Numbered from the stretch's first letter, positions 1 to 7,114 are shown. The stretch: DNA of 29,581 bases from Vicingus sp036171675 (GCA_036171675.1 JAVHRO010000145.1:1-29581); one strand, 5' to 3'. Numbers and translations are program-made. Notes: generated by a model not told the origin, from the sequence alone.

Positions 1-880
1 CTTCTTTATAATAACCCGTTAAAACCAAAGCATCTGCAATAAAATAATGAAACCCGGGGAAATTTGTAAAATGCAGCCCTGTTCGAGGTAATCGTTTTTC
101 GGTAGCAAAGATGTGTTTTAGGGTATTGTCAATCGATTTTTTTTCTACAACATGTTGGAATAGAATAAGACATTGATAATATCGACCAAGAGGCATTGGG
201 TGAATATCTTCTGGAACTTCAATATTCATTAATTGATGGTTGTATTTCACCATTAATTCAGTATCCATTTTTAAATAGGCACAAAAAAATAAAATACTAT
301 TACCAAAAATCTGTGCTTCAGGCGTTTTTTTGTTTTTCAAGTACTCAATATAACCTTTGTATTGATAGGAAACCAAATTATCGTAATCAGGAAAGTGTTC
401 AAAATAAAAAACTTGAGCTAATTTATTTTTTGCTAAGTCAGGCAAAATACTTTTAAATGCTTTTGGGTCTTCACGAAGTCTCTCTGCAATTCGTCTTGAA
501 ACCATTTGCATCGTTTCATCGTGGTCGGAGATGATGCTATAATCTTTTAAATTAAAAATCGTTTTAAAGAATGTTAATTCTTCATTGGTAACCGACTCTA
601 GTTGTTTATTCGGCTTAATATAATCCATCCAACTCTTATAACCACAAAACACAGAGAGAATTTCAAGCGTTTGATATGACGGATTAAATTCACTTTTATA
701 AAATCCTAAAAATCTTTTTAAAGTAGCCGCACTTATGTAAAGTTTAGTTTTCCTGAATATTAATTCTGACAATTTTTCACAATCTATCGGATTCTGAATT
801 GGAAACACAGCGTTAGAAACAACTTCTTTTCTTAGTTGAATAAGTTGCTTCTTAGATACTTTGTTAGATGTTCTTGCCAT
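1..880 (-). CDS. Hypothetical protein with HTH-like N-terminus (3' end outside window)
   Basis: Reading the minus strand from the ATG at 880-878 gives an open frame of 293 codons that runs off the left edge, so the C-terminus is missing. Residues about 33-88 follow a pattern I associate with the N-terminus of many Bacteroidota proteins: a Cys-containing helix, then TLKRFLGF (53-60), then a PSYQTLEIL segment and GYKSWMDY (80-87). It resembles a small helix-turn-helix-like domain, so DNA binding is plausible but not shown. The rest (about 95-293) looks all-helical and may hold TPR-like hairpins; no catalytic motif is visible. It is divergent from the gene at 984, with a 103-bp gap holding a promoter-like element close to this start. 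A regulator of the 984-3238 genes is possible, but that rests on position alone. Confidence 0.7.
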   Translation of the reverse strand, partial: MARTSNKVSKKQLIQLRKEVVSNAVFPIQNPIDCEKLSELIFRKTKLYISAATLKRFLGFYKSEFNPSYQTLEILSVFCGYKSWMDYIKPNKQLESVTNEELTFFKTIFNLKDYSIISDHDETMQMVSRRIAERLREDPKAFKSILPDLAKNKLAQVFYFEHFPDYDNLVSYQYKGYIEYLKNKKTPEAQIFGNSILFFCAYLKMDTELMVKYNHQLMNIEVPEDIHPMPLGRYYQCLILFQHVVEKKSIDNTLKHIFATEKRLPRTGLHFTNFPGFHYFIADALVLTGYYKE

Positions 881-888
881 TACAACAA

Positions 889-896
889 CAAATATA
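889..896 (-). promoter_or_regulatory. Candidate -7 promoter element for the leftmost minus-strand gene
   Basis: On the minus strand the octamer is TATATTTG, a full match to the Bacteroidota -7 consensus TAnnTTTG. It ends only 8 bases from the ATG at 880, so a transcript from here would have almost no leader. No clear TTTG-type -33 element is visible about 20 bases upstream, so confidence is modest. Confidence 0.35.
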
Positions 897-983
897 ACAT
901 CTTAAACGAATAAGAAAATTAATGAACATTAATGGATTTTTTATGTTGTGTATTAGCAACGATATTTACATAAAAAACAAACT

Positions 984-1535
984 ATGGCAAAAAGTAATTT
1001 TGGTCGTGCATTAGGTCGTGAACTTGGAAAAAACACAGGTAAACTTATCTCCAATAAATTATTCGGAGATGGGCATGCCACGCCTCATAGGATTACAGCT
1101 AAGGTTAAAACAGCAGAGATACGAGCTGATTCGGCAAAGGCAAAGGCACAAGCATTTGAGGCAAAAGTAAATGCTGATTTTGAAATTGAAGAAATGAAAA
1201 TCATTCTTGAAAAAGATAAAGAAGAGAGTAAGCTTTTGCAAGAAATTGCCAAAACCTCTTTTGGAAATACTAAAGATGAAGTTTCACAATCTGTTGGTGA
1301 ATTATTATCCCTTGCTGAAAGTCATCAATCTAAGACTATAAGGCAAGCGGCTTTATCTAAAGTAGAGACCGGTTTATTAAAATTGATACAATTTGGAAGT
1401 GTTGCAGAGGTCGCATATTATGAGAAAAAGATAAAAAAAATAGAACGTAAAAAGCGTTTGCCTATCTATATTGGTATAGGTATTTTAATCTGGGCAATTC
1501 TGATTTATGTTTTCATTTTTTCTCTTATGTTTTAA
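984..1535 (+). CDS. Tail-anchored coiled-coil protein, function unknown
   Basis: This 183-residue protein is not a family I recognise. There is no signal peptide. Residues about 38-85 are rich in Ala, Lys and Glu with heptad-like spacing and probably form a coiled coil. A short basic stretch (about 144-158) precedes a single hydrophobic segment at about 159-182 near the C-terminus. This arrangement predicts a membrane-anchored protein with most of its mass in the cytoplasm. Ten bases separate it from the TerB-like gene, and a GIY-YIG-like gene follows, suggesting one transcript. The N-terminus (FGRALGRELGKNTGK, 6-20) is Gly/Lys-rich and probably flexible. Function is unknown; a membrane scaffold for the TerB-like partner is speculation from synteny. 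Confidence 0.7.
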   Translation: MAKSNFGRALGRELGKNTGKLISNKLFGDGHATPHRITAKVKTAEIRADSAKAKAQAFEAKVNADFEIEEMKIILEKDKEESKLLQEIAKTSFGNTKDEVSQSVGELLSLAESHQSKTIRQAALSKVETGLLKLIQFGSVAEVAYYEKKIKKIERKKRLPIYIGIGILIWAILIYVFIFSLMF

Positions 1536-1545
1536 AAAAATTAGT

Positions 1546-1974
1546 ATGAACTTAAGTAGCTTAAAACAAAAATTTGAAGAAACTTCAACTAATGTATTAT
1601 CACTTGAAGAATTTCAAATATTAGTTCTGATTTATCCTGTTTTCCTTGTTGCAAGTGCAGATGGAACATTTGATGATGATGAAAAATCTTTTATAAAAGA
1701 AATACTTTTGAATTTTTTAACCCCATTATATAAAGATGAATTGTCTGAACAAGAATATGATAATTTGACAGGTAATTTTTTGTTAGATTTAGAATTTCTA
1801 AATTCTAATCAAGAAAAATTTAAGAAAGAATTTTTAGAAGCAATTCGATTTTTTGATTATGATATCAGGGAAAGCATCTCAGAATTATTAAACGATGTTG
1901 CTCAAACCTCTGGAGGTTTAAGCGAACAAGAAAATATTGTAATAAAATCAATAAAAAATAATTATTTAAATTGA
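1546..1974 (+). CDS. TerB-like (tellurite resistance B family) protein
   Basis: The frame is open from 1507, but that start overlaps the 3' end of the upstream gene. The ATG at 1546 lies 10 bases after the upstream stop and gives a 142-residue protein that begins sensibly, so I chose it. The helical segment VASADGTFDDDEKSFIKEIL (about 35-54) and the C-terminal repeat of the pattern (GGLSEQENIVIKSI, about 124-137) match TerB domains, which carry acidic ADG...E helices and are linked to metal-responsive membrane stress complexes and, in some genomes, to phage defence. No membrane segment is visible. Its neighbours are a tail-anchored coiled-coil protein and a GIY-YIG-like nuclease, all on one strand. 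The family assignment is motif-based; the role here is inferred. Confidence 0.65.
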   Translation: MNLSSLKQKFEETSTNVLSLEEFQILVLIYPVFLVASADGTFDDDEKSFIKEILLNFLTPLYKDELSEQEYDNLTGNFLLDLEFLNSNQEKFKKEFLEAIRFFDYDIRESISELLNDVAQTSGGLSEQENIVIKSIKNNYLN

Positions 1975-2005
1975 CAATAAATTTTTTAACAAGTAAATTT
2001 TTAAA

Positions 2006-2386
2006 ATGTTAGGAATTAAGACGCACGGATTGCATTGGAAAAACAACTTATTTCATTATGCAAATGAAGATAACTTATTTAGTGAAGAAGAAATAAGCTT
2101 ACTTGCAAAAGCGAAAGGCATTTATGTTTTAGAATACAATTTTATCCCAATTTATATCGGGAAAGCGGAAATATCTATTTTAAAAAGACTTGAAAAGCAC
2201 AATAAAAATCATCATAGAGGAAGATGGGATATGTTTAGTTGGTTTGCTGTTCAAGACACAAAAGACAATAATATTTTAAAAGATAATTTAGAAAAAATGG
2301 AGAGCCTTTGTATCACAATTGTGGAACCTAGATTGAATGGGCAAAATAAATTTAAGAAACTGGGAACTAGAATATATCAAAAATAA
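2006..2386 (+). CDS. Stand-alone GIY-YIG domain nuclease-like protein
   Basis: This 126-residue protein is essentially one GIY-YIG domain. GIY lies at 38-40 and YIG at 50-52, with Arg61 and His65 in the following helix, a candidate metal-binding Glu at 99 (KMESL) and Asn111 in PRLNGQNK. These are the positions expected for a catalytic GIY-YIG endonuclease (Tyr, Tyr, Arg, His or Tyr, Glu, Asn). There is no extra DNA-binding domain, unlike UvrC or homing endonucleases, so the substrate cannot be predicted. The start at 2006 is 31 bases after the TerB-like stop, and a secreted protein gene begins 24 bases downstream. Spacing suggests co-transcription with the TerB-like gene. Small GIY-YIG proteins of unknown role are common in Bacteroidota. 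Confidence 0.72.
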   Translation: MLGIKTHGLHWKNNLFHYANEDNLFSEEEISLLAKAKGIYVLEYNFIPIYIGKAEISILKRLEKHNKNHHRGRWDMFSWFAVQDTKDNNILKDNLEKMESLCITIVEPRLNGQNKFKKLGTRIYQK

Positions 2387-2410
2387 TAAATACAACCATT
2401 AATAAAACAT

Positions 2411-3238
2411 ATGAAAAAATTATTAATAACATTAATTGCAACAATTGCAATAACACTATCATCATTTCCACAAACACAAGGGACAATGACATTTACGTTT
2501 ACACAAACAGCTAAAACTCAAGGTTCTTGTACTGCTAATAGTAGTGTAATTGCAGTATGGGTACAAGATTTTTCTAACGGAACACTAGTTAAAACCAGAA
2601 TCCGATACGTTAGCACAAATCACCAAACAATGTTACCTTATTGGGCAAATGCAGCATGTCCTTCAAGTAGTAATGCAACAGATGCTCTTTGCGATTCTAC
2701 TGGTAATTGTGGTTGGGGCAATGCTTTATCTAATTACTCAACACCTACGGCATTCGGTTCTAAAACAATTCAATGGGATGGTACAGATGTTAATGGTAAT
2801 GTTGTTCCAGATGGGACATATAAAATTTATGTTGAAAGTGCAACTTATTACCCTTCTGGAATATGTAATGCTGCAATGGCATTAAATTTTAACACTTGGG
2901 TTTCTTTAACTAAAGGACCAAATTTTTATACTAATTCTAATCCAGGAAATTCTCTTAATATTACAAATTGGTCTATAGTTTGGACGCCAGGAACTGTTAC
3001 TTCACTTAGTGACCAATCTAATAAATATGAATTTTTAATTTATCCTAATCCAAGTCAAGGTATATTTAATATCAAATCAAATAGCACCATTAAGAATGTT
3101 AAAGTTTTAAATATTCTCGGTGAAACAGTTTATGAAGATAATGCTGGAACAGAAATTCTTAATCTTTCTAATTTTAACAATGGCATCTATTATATTTCAG
3201 TTAATAATAAAACCCAAAAAATTATTTTAAATAAATAA
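2411..3238 (+). CDS. Secreted DUF2271-like protein with T9SS type A sorting domain
   Basis: The 275-residue product begins with a signal peptide (MKKLLITLIATIAITLSS; cleavage probably near residue 21). The middle has about six cysteines and a motif WDGTDVNGNVVPDGTYKIYV (about 124-143), which resembles the core of DUF2271 and FlgD-type Ig-like domains. From residue 211 (YPNPSQG) to the C-terminus it reads as a T9SS type A sorting domain, ending in a lysine. The protein should therefore cross the inner membrane by Sec, be exported by the type IX system and be anchored or released at the cell surface. No enzymatic motif is visible. It follows the GIY-YIG gene by 24 bases, but a surface protein is an odd operon partner, so independent transcription is possible. 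Confidence 0.75.
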   Translation: MKKLLITLIATIAITLSSFPQTQGTMTFTFTQTAKTQGSCTANSSVIAVWVQDFSNGTLVKTRIRYVSTNHQTMLPYWANAACPSSSNATDALCDSTGNCGWGNALSNYSTPTAFGSKTIQWDGTDVNGNVVPDGTYKIYVESATYYPSGICNAAMALNFNTWVSLTKGPNFYTNSNPGNSLNITNWSIVWTPGTVTSLSDQSNKYEFLIYPNPSQGIFNIKSNSTIKNVKVLNILGETVYEDNAGTEILNLSNFNNGIYYISVNNKTQKIILNK

Positions 3239-3321
3239 ACTCCAGAAAAATCAAGACCTAAAGAAATCAATATTTGATTAACCTATAAGCACAACTATAA
3301 CCATTTAGTAAAATTTGCGTA

Positions 3322-3351
3322 AACTTGTAATGTGTTTATACAACTTGCAAT
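3322..3351 (+). promoter_or_regulatory. Direct repeat directly upstream of the antitoxin start; candidate operator
   Basis: AACTTGTAAT at 3322-3331 recurs as AACTTGCAAT at 3342-3351, matching 9 of 10 bases with a 20-bp period (about two helical turns). The second copy abuts the ATG at 3352. Toxin-antitoxin operons are usually autoregulated by antitoxin binding to repeats in this position, so an operator is a reasonable guess, not a demonstrated one. Confidence 0.35.
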
Positions 3352-3567
3352 ATGAAACATTTATCTGTTAAAATCCCTGATAGTTTATACCAATCGTTTT
3401 TAGATTTTTTTAAACATATACCAAATGTTGTAATTACAGAACAACATGAGGAAGAAATACCTAAATGGCAACAAAAAATTGTTTTGGATAGGATTAAAAA
3501 AGAAAAAATAACCGATGCCATTCCTTGGGAAATAGCACGTAAAAGTTTAAAGTTTAAATCCAAATAA
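3352..3567 (+). CDS. Antitoxin of a RelE/ParE-type module (addiction module component family)
   Basis: The 71-residue protein has the layout of small type II antitoxins: an N-terminal KHLSVKIPDSLYQSFLDFF segment, then an acidic stretch (EQHEEE) and a C-terminal part containing IPKWQQKIVLDRI. That last pattern (a proline-tryptophan-glutamine motif before a basic amphipathic helix) is typical of the addiction-module-component family, where the C-terminus wraps the toxin. Its stop codon TAA (3565-3567) directly abuts the ATG of the toxin frame at 3568, the tight coupling usual for toxin-antitoxin pairs. The downstream toxin is frameshifted, so this may be an orphan antitoxin that still binds its operator or a related toxin elsewhere. 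The family call is motif-based. Confidence 0.68.
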   Translation: MKHLSVKIPDSLYQSFLDFFKHIPNVVITEQHEEEIPKWQQKIVLDRIKKEKITDAIPWEIARKSLKFKSK

Positions 3568-3865
3568 ATGTTGTTTTCAATTGCCATTCTTTCATCTGGG
3601 TTAAGCGATATCCAGAAAGCAATTGATTATTATGAAGAGCAGCAAATTGGAATTAGCCAGAAATTTGAATCGGAATTAAACCTACTTTTCTTGTCGCTTC
3701 AAAAAAAATCCGTTTTACCAATTAAGGTATAAAACAGTACATTTTTTGCCACTAAAAAAATTCCCTTTCATGATTCATTTTACTGTTGATGAAAAAATAT
3801 CTACAGTTTATGTAAGAGCAATATTACACACCAGCCTTAATCCGGACTACTATTGGTTAAAGTAA
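3568..3865 (+). pseudogene. RelE/ParE-family toxin interrupted by a frameshift at an A8 run
   Basis: From the ATG at 3568 the frame encodes a RelE/ParE start (AILSSGLSDIQKAIDYYEEQ) but stops at 3721-3723 after 51 residues. The rest of the family fold is in another frame: from 3707 the codons read KNPFYQLRYKTVHFLPL and continue to TAA at 3863-3865, including FPFMIHFTV and VRAILHTSLNP, the typical ParE C-terminal strands. The switch lies in a run of eight A bases at 3701-3708; seven would restore a single frame of 98 residues, the usual length for the family. The toxin is therefore inactivated, phase-variable through slippage, rescued by transcriptional or ribosomal slippage, or affected by a homopolymer sequencing error. 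The sequence alone does not separate these. Confidence 0.75.
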
Positions 3866-3903
3866 TCATAACTAGTGCCTAACAAAAAGTTTCAAAAACA
3901 CAC

Positions 3904-3948
3904 CCATGCTTTAGCGTGGCAAACTCCTACCCTCCCGAGAAATCGGGA
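3904..3948. repeat. Two adjacent short hairpins (REP-like) between the toxin remnant and rseP
   Basis: CCATGC (3904-3909) pairs with GCGTGG (3914-3919) around a TTTA loop, with one G-U pair. TCCCGA (3933-3938) pairs perfectly with TCGGGA (3943-3948) around a GAAA tetraloop. They lie between convergent genes, so they could help terminate transcription, though neither is followed by a clear T-run. Their style matches the other palindromic repeats in this window. Confidence 0.5.
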
Positions 3949-4008
3949 CAGGCTTCTCAAGAGGGGAAACCAACGCACAATGCTATCTTCGGTCTTCTGT
4001 CTTCTCCA

Positions 4009-5346
4009 TCAAAACCTCAAGAAATCGGTATTAGCATATAGCATTAACCCAAGAAGCAATGCCATTCCTGCCATTTGAGCATATTCCATGGCTTTTTCGT
4101 TAGGTTTTCTTCGGGTAATCATTTCGTACAACAAAAACATTACGTGTCCGCCATCTAGTGCAGGAATTGGCAGTAAGTTCATAAAGGCTAATACTAATGA
4201 AATCCAGGCCGTTTTTTCCCAGAAATTTTGCCAAACCCATACACTTCCAAACAATTTACTAATGGTTGCAAAACCTCCCATACCTTTGTAGGCACCCGTT
4301 TCGGGGTTTAGCATTAATTTAAATTGTTTGTAGTAATTTACCAATTTTTCAGTGGCTACTTCAACGCCTCTCGGAAAAGCTGCAAAAAAGGAATAATTGG
4401 TGGTTTTGGTGTGATAAACGCCCTCATCTTCTAACTCTAAAATGGAATAAGCATAGGGTTGTATGCCTAAAATTAGAGAGTCAGGAACAGTAATAGGTAT
4501 GTTTACTTTTTTGCCATCTCTAAGCACATTTAACTCCACGGTTTGATTTGCAAAAGGAGTAATGATTTCTTTAAACTGATCATAATACGAAATATCGGTA
4601 TTATTTATGCCAACAATTTTATCTTTCAGTTTTAAATTAGTTCCATTTACAGCATATCCATCAGTTTTAAGTCCTCCAACCGTAAAAGGAATTCGAGGTA
4701 AAAACATAGGACCTCTTACCCCTTCAAGTAATTTGCTGATTAAGTTGTGAGGAACTTTTAATGATATTTTTTCGCTATTTCTTTCTACTTCAAGGGTATT
4801 GGCATAAAAAATTTGCTCTTGCATGTCATCAAAAGTAGATGGAGCAACACCATTAATGGTTAAAATTTTATCACCTGTTTGAAGTCCAATTTCGTTAGTG
4901 GCGACATCGTTTACACACCAAATACCATTTTTTAATTCACTTGCTGGCAAGTATTTTTCGCCATAGCCCATCAAAACAAAACTGTAAATGATAAACCCAA
5001 CTAACACGTTAACTATAATACCACCAAGCATAATTATTAATCGTTGCCACGAGGGTTTTGCTCTAAATTCCCATGGTTGAGCAGGTTGTTTCATTTGCTC
5101 TTTGTCCATGCTTTCGTCAATCATTCCTGATATTTTTACATACCCTCCTAATGGTAACCACCCAATACCATATTCGGTTTCACCAATTTTCTTTTTATAT
5201 AACGAAAACCAAGGATTAAAAAATAAGTAGAAACTTTCTACTCTTGTTTTAAATAATTTTGCAGCGATGAAATGTCCTCCTTCGTGCAACACCACTAAAA
5301 TAGAGATGCTTAATAATAATTGACCAGCTTGAATTACGTAATCCAT
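4009..5346 (-). CDS. rseP: RIP site-2 metalloprotease RseP
   Basis: The 445-residue protein is a membrane-embedded zinc protease of the S2P family that cleaves transmembrane segments, classically anti-sigma factors and remnant signal peptides. The zinc motif HEGGH (His21, Glu22, His25) lies in the first membrane helix. LGGIIVN (107-113) marks the next conserved membrane segment. Two PDZ-like regions follow (about 140-190 and 230-290). The C-terminal membrane part carries the third zinc ligand in NLLPIPALDGGH (Asp398). Length and motif order match intact RseP. The M23 peptidase gene ends 6 bases upstream of this ATG, so the two are almost certainly one operon. In many Bacteroidota, to my recollection, dxr is adjacent to rseP; here dxr is about 7 kb away on the other strand, suggesting rearrangement. 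Confidence 0.93.
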   Translation of the reverse strand: MDYVIQAGQLLLSISILVVLHEGGHFIAAKLFKTRVESFYLFFNPWFSLYKKKIGETEYGIGWLPLGGYVKISGMIDESMDKEQMKQPAQPWEFRAKPSWQRLIIMLGGIIVNVLVGFIIYSFVLMGYGEKYLPASELKNGIWCVNDVATNEIGLQTGDKILTINGVAPSTFDDMQEQIFYANTLEVERNSEKISLKVPHNLISKLLEGVRGPMFLPRIPFTVGGLKTDGYAVNGTNLKLKDKIVGINNTDISYYDQFKEIITPFANQTVELNVLRDGKKVNIPITVPDSLILGIQPYAYSILELEDEGVYHTKTTNYSFFAAFPRGVEVATEKLVNYYKQFKLMLNPETGAYKGMGGFATISKLFGSVWVWQNFWEKTAWISLVLAFMNLLPIPALDGGHVMFLLYEMITRRKPNEKAMEYAQMAGMALLLGLMLYANTDFLRF

Positions 5347-5352
5347 TTATTT

Positions 5353-6633
5353 TTAATTTTTAGCAAAGTTACTTTTTTTGTTTGAGGAATTTTTTTTTAT
5401 ATCAAGCTCATCAAAATTTTTATTGTTTTCTTTAAGTACATTATTAAAGCTATCTCTGTATTGTTTTTGTATCGGTTCGGCTGTTGGAAAATCTTCTTTT
5501 AAATGATTCGTTTGTTGACCATTTTTCCAAAATCGATAGCAAACATGAGGACCTGTTGCCAATCCTGTGCTGCCCACATAGCCTATTACATCACCCTGCT
5601 TTACCTTTTCACCAACTTTTGCAGCTCTTTTACTCATGTGTAAGTATTGTGTTGTGTAGGTATTATTGTGCCGAATTTTCACATAATTTCCATTAAAAAC
5701 GCCATACTCTGAGGCAATTACTACGCCATTTCCGGTGGCTAAAATTGGTGTGCCAGTTGGGGCGGCATAGTCCGTTCCAAGATGAGCTTTATTTATTTTT
5801 TGTACAGGGTGAAACCGTTTCATAGTAAAACCAGAAGAGAGGCGTCCAAATTTTAGTGGCGACTTTAAAAAGGCTTTTTTTACACTGGTTGCTTTTTCAT
5901 CAAAATAATCGACAATTCCATCTTGGACAAAATAATGACCTTCAAAAATTTTGCCTGTATGATTGAATTTTGCAGCTATAATTTTTCCGACTCCAACCGA
6001 TTTATCATCAACAAATTTTTCTTCATAAATTACCTTAAACCAATCGTCTTTTTGAATACGATAAAAATCGATGGTCCATGCAAAAATATTAGAGAGTTCG
6101 ATGGCTAAAACTGGCGAAATATTAGCATCTTGTAATGTTTTATACAGCGAGGAATTAATTTTGCCATACGCAGTTTTAATTTCGGTTTTTATAGGGCGTT
6201 TTTTTTTATAAACTTGTATGGAATCACGTAAATCGAATACAATATATTCTAACGAGTTAGGTTCGTAAACAAAACATTGAGTGATGTGTAATGAGTTTTT
6301 TGTAGAGAAAAACGTGTATTTTTTTCCAGCAATAAAATTGCGTTCAATATCATAAACACCTTTTGATTTGTTAACCATTTCGAAAATTTGTTGTTGAGGA
6401 ATGTTAAATTTTAACAGCAGGTTGGTAATAATTTCATTGGGTTTTATTTCGCCTTTATGTATGGAAAAGGTATCGGTTCTCATTCCAAACTCAAAAGTGG
6501 GTACTACAACACTATCTTTTTGTACAATTTCTGTAGTATTGTTGGAGATAATATATTGATTGACAAAATAAAAGGAAAGAAGTGCTAACAGAATTGCAAT
6601 AACAACAAGGATGGTTTTATTTTTTTTTTGCAT
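5353..6633 (-). CDS. M23 family peptidoglycan-type metallopeptidase, membrane anchored
   Basis: I start this at the ATG at 6633 (426 residues). The frame is open further, but the upstream candidate is a TTG inside a hairpin. A hydrophobic segment (about 6-25) anchors the protein or acts as a signal. A central region (about 50-245) resembles the LysM/OapA-like linker of DD-metallopeptidases. The C-terminal lytic domain (about 260-385) has the first zinc motif HLGTD (His284, Asp288), the conserved His332 in QYLHMS, and GPHVC (His363, Cys365) where most M23 enzymes have HxH. The substitution replaces a zinc-ligand His with Cys. Such enzymes cut peptidoglycan cross-links or act as activators when degenerate. 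It is co-transcribed with rseP (6-base gap). Family assignment is firm; activity is uncertain. Confidence 0.88.
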   Translation of the reverse strand: MQKKNKTILVVIAILLALLSFYFVNQYIISNNTTEIVQKDSVVVPTFEFGMRTDTFSIHKGEIKPNEIITNLLLKFNIPQQQIFEMVNKSKGVYDIERNFIAGKKYTFFSTKNSLHITQCFVYEPNSLEYIVFDLRDSIQVYKKKRPIKTEIKTAYGKINSSLYKTLQDANISPVLAIELSNIFAWTIDFYRIQKDDWFKVIYEEKFVDDKSVGVGKIIAAKFNHTGKIFEGHYFVQDGIVDYFDEKATSVKKAFLKSPLKFGRLSSGFTMKRFHPVQKINKAHLGTDYAAPTGTPILATGNGVVIASEYGVFNGNYVKIRHNNTYTTQYLHMSKRAAKVGEKVKQGDVIGYVGSTGLATGPHVCYRFWKNGQQTNHLKEDFPTAEPIQKQYRDSFNNVLKENNKNFDELDIKKNSSNKKSNFAKN

Positions 6634-6658
6634 GCTTTTGATTTGGAAACATAAAAAT

Positions 6659-6684
6659 AAGGCGTTGAAATGCTTCAACGCCTT
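6659..6684 (-). terminator. Perfect 11-bp hairpin with a T-rich tail on the minus strand
   Basis: AAGGCGTTGAA (6659-6669) and TTCAACGCCTT (6674-6684) form a perfect stem around a four-base loop. Read on the minus strand, the hairpin is followed by ATTTTTAT, which fits intrinsic termination. It lies 26 bases upstream of the M23 start, so it would insulate the M23-rseP operon from transcripts coming from the right. A 5'-leader or processing structure is the alternative. Confidence 0.6.
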
Positions 6685-6792
6685 ATAACAAATTTTGTTT
6701 TAAACAAATTGATGTTAAAGGGGATGACTACAAAAAATCAACCATCCTATTTGACTAAAAACACTATACCGCTTTATCTGTCATTCAGAAAT

Positions 6793-6888
6793 CCCGATAG
6801 CTATCGGGGTGTTAAAACTTAGCAGAAATATTAAATACAGAACAACCCTGTTAGAACTTGGTAAAAATATTAAATACAGAACAAACCT
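6793..6888. repeat. 16-bp perfect palindrome followed by a 39-bp tandem duplication
   Basis: CCCGATAGCTATCGGG at 6793-6808 is a perfect palindrome. Immediately after it, 6811-6849 is repeated at 6850-6888 with 5 mismatches in 39 bases. The shared core AAATATTAAATACAGAACAA occurs at 6826-6845 and 6865-6884 without mismatch. The duplication suggests recent slippage or an element-driven copy event. Confidence 0.75.
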
Positions 6889-6920
6889 TAAACAAGTTAC
6901 CTCCTGTATGACACCTTTTC

Positions 6921-7075
6921 TGTCATTCTGAACAATATTTTTCATCCCGATGAATATCGGGGTAGAAAAATGCAGTGAAGAATCTGTTTGATACAGAGTA
7001 AAAACAGATTCTTCACTGCATTTGTTATTGTAAATCAAAAAAATGATTTACCAACAAATTTTGTTCAGAATGACA
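6921..7075. repeat. Nested inverted-repeat element, about 155 bp
   Basis: The outer arms TGTCATTCTGAACAA (6921-6935) and its exact complement (7061-7075) enclose the unit. Inside, a perfect 22-bp inverted repeat (6968-6989 with 7002-7023, core TGCAGTGAAGAATCTG) has a 12-base loop. The left flank has CCCGAT/ATCGGG (6947-6962) and the right flank GTAAATCA/TGATTTAC (7030-7051) as further hairpins. No protein is encoded. I recall similar GTCATTCTGAAC repeats scattered through Bacteroidota genomes, which suggests a non-autonomous palindromic element. Confidence 0.75.
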
Positions 7076-7114
7076 AGCTGCTATTCGTTTTTATTTGGAA
7101 GATGGCAAGGTAGG

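Noticed and set aside
196..456. 86-codon plus-strand frame
   Set aside because: It is antisense to the long minus-strand frame of the leftmost gene, which has better codon use and a recognisable N-terminal pattern.
1507..1545. Upstream ATG extension of the TerB-like gene
   Set aside because: It overlaps the 3' end of the previous gene and adds hydrophobic residues unlike the family; the ATG at 1546 is better placed.
3877..3883. GCCTAAC, resembling one end of an integron attC site
   Set aside because: I found no matching inverse core site nearby, no integrase and no cassette-like spacing.
3875..4078. 67-codon plus-strand frame between the toxin remnant and rseP
   Set aside because: It spans hairpin repeats and overlaps the rseP 3' end on the opposite strand; the composition is unlike a protein.
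6634..6678. TTG extension of the M23 gene
   Set aside because: The candidate start lies in a perfect hairpin, and the ATG at 6633 is directly followed by the membrane segment.
6781..7038. 85-codon minus-strand open frame
   Set aside because: It lies wholly in the palindromic and tandem repeats; the translation repeats a motif (RFVLYLIFL, VVLYLIFL) that mirrors the DNA duplication and has no gene-like features.
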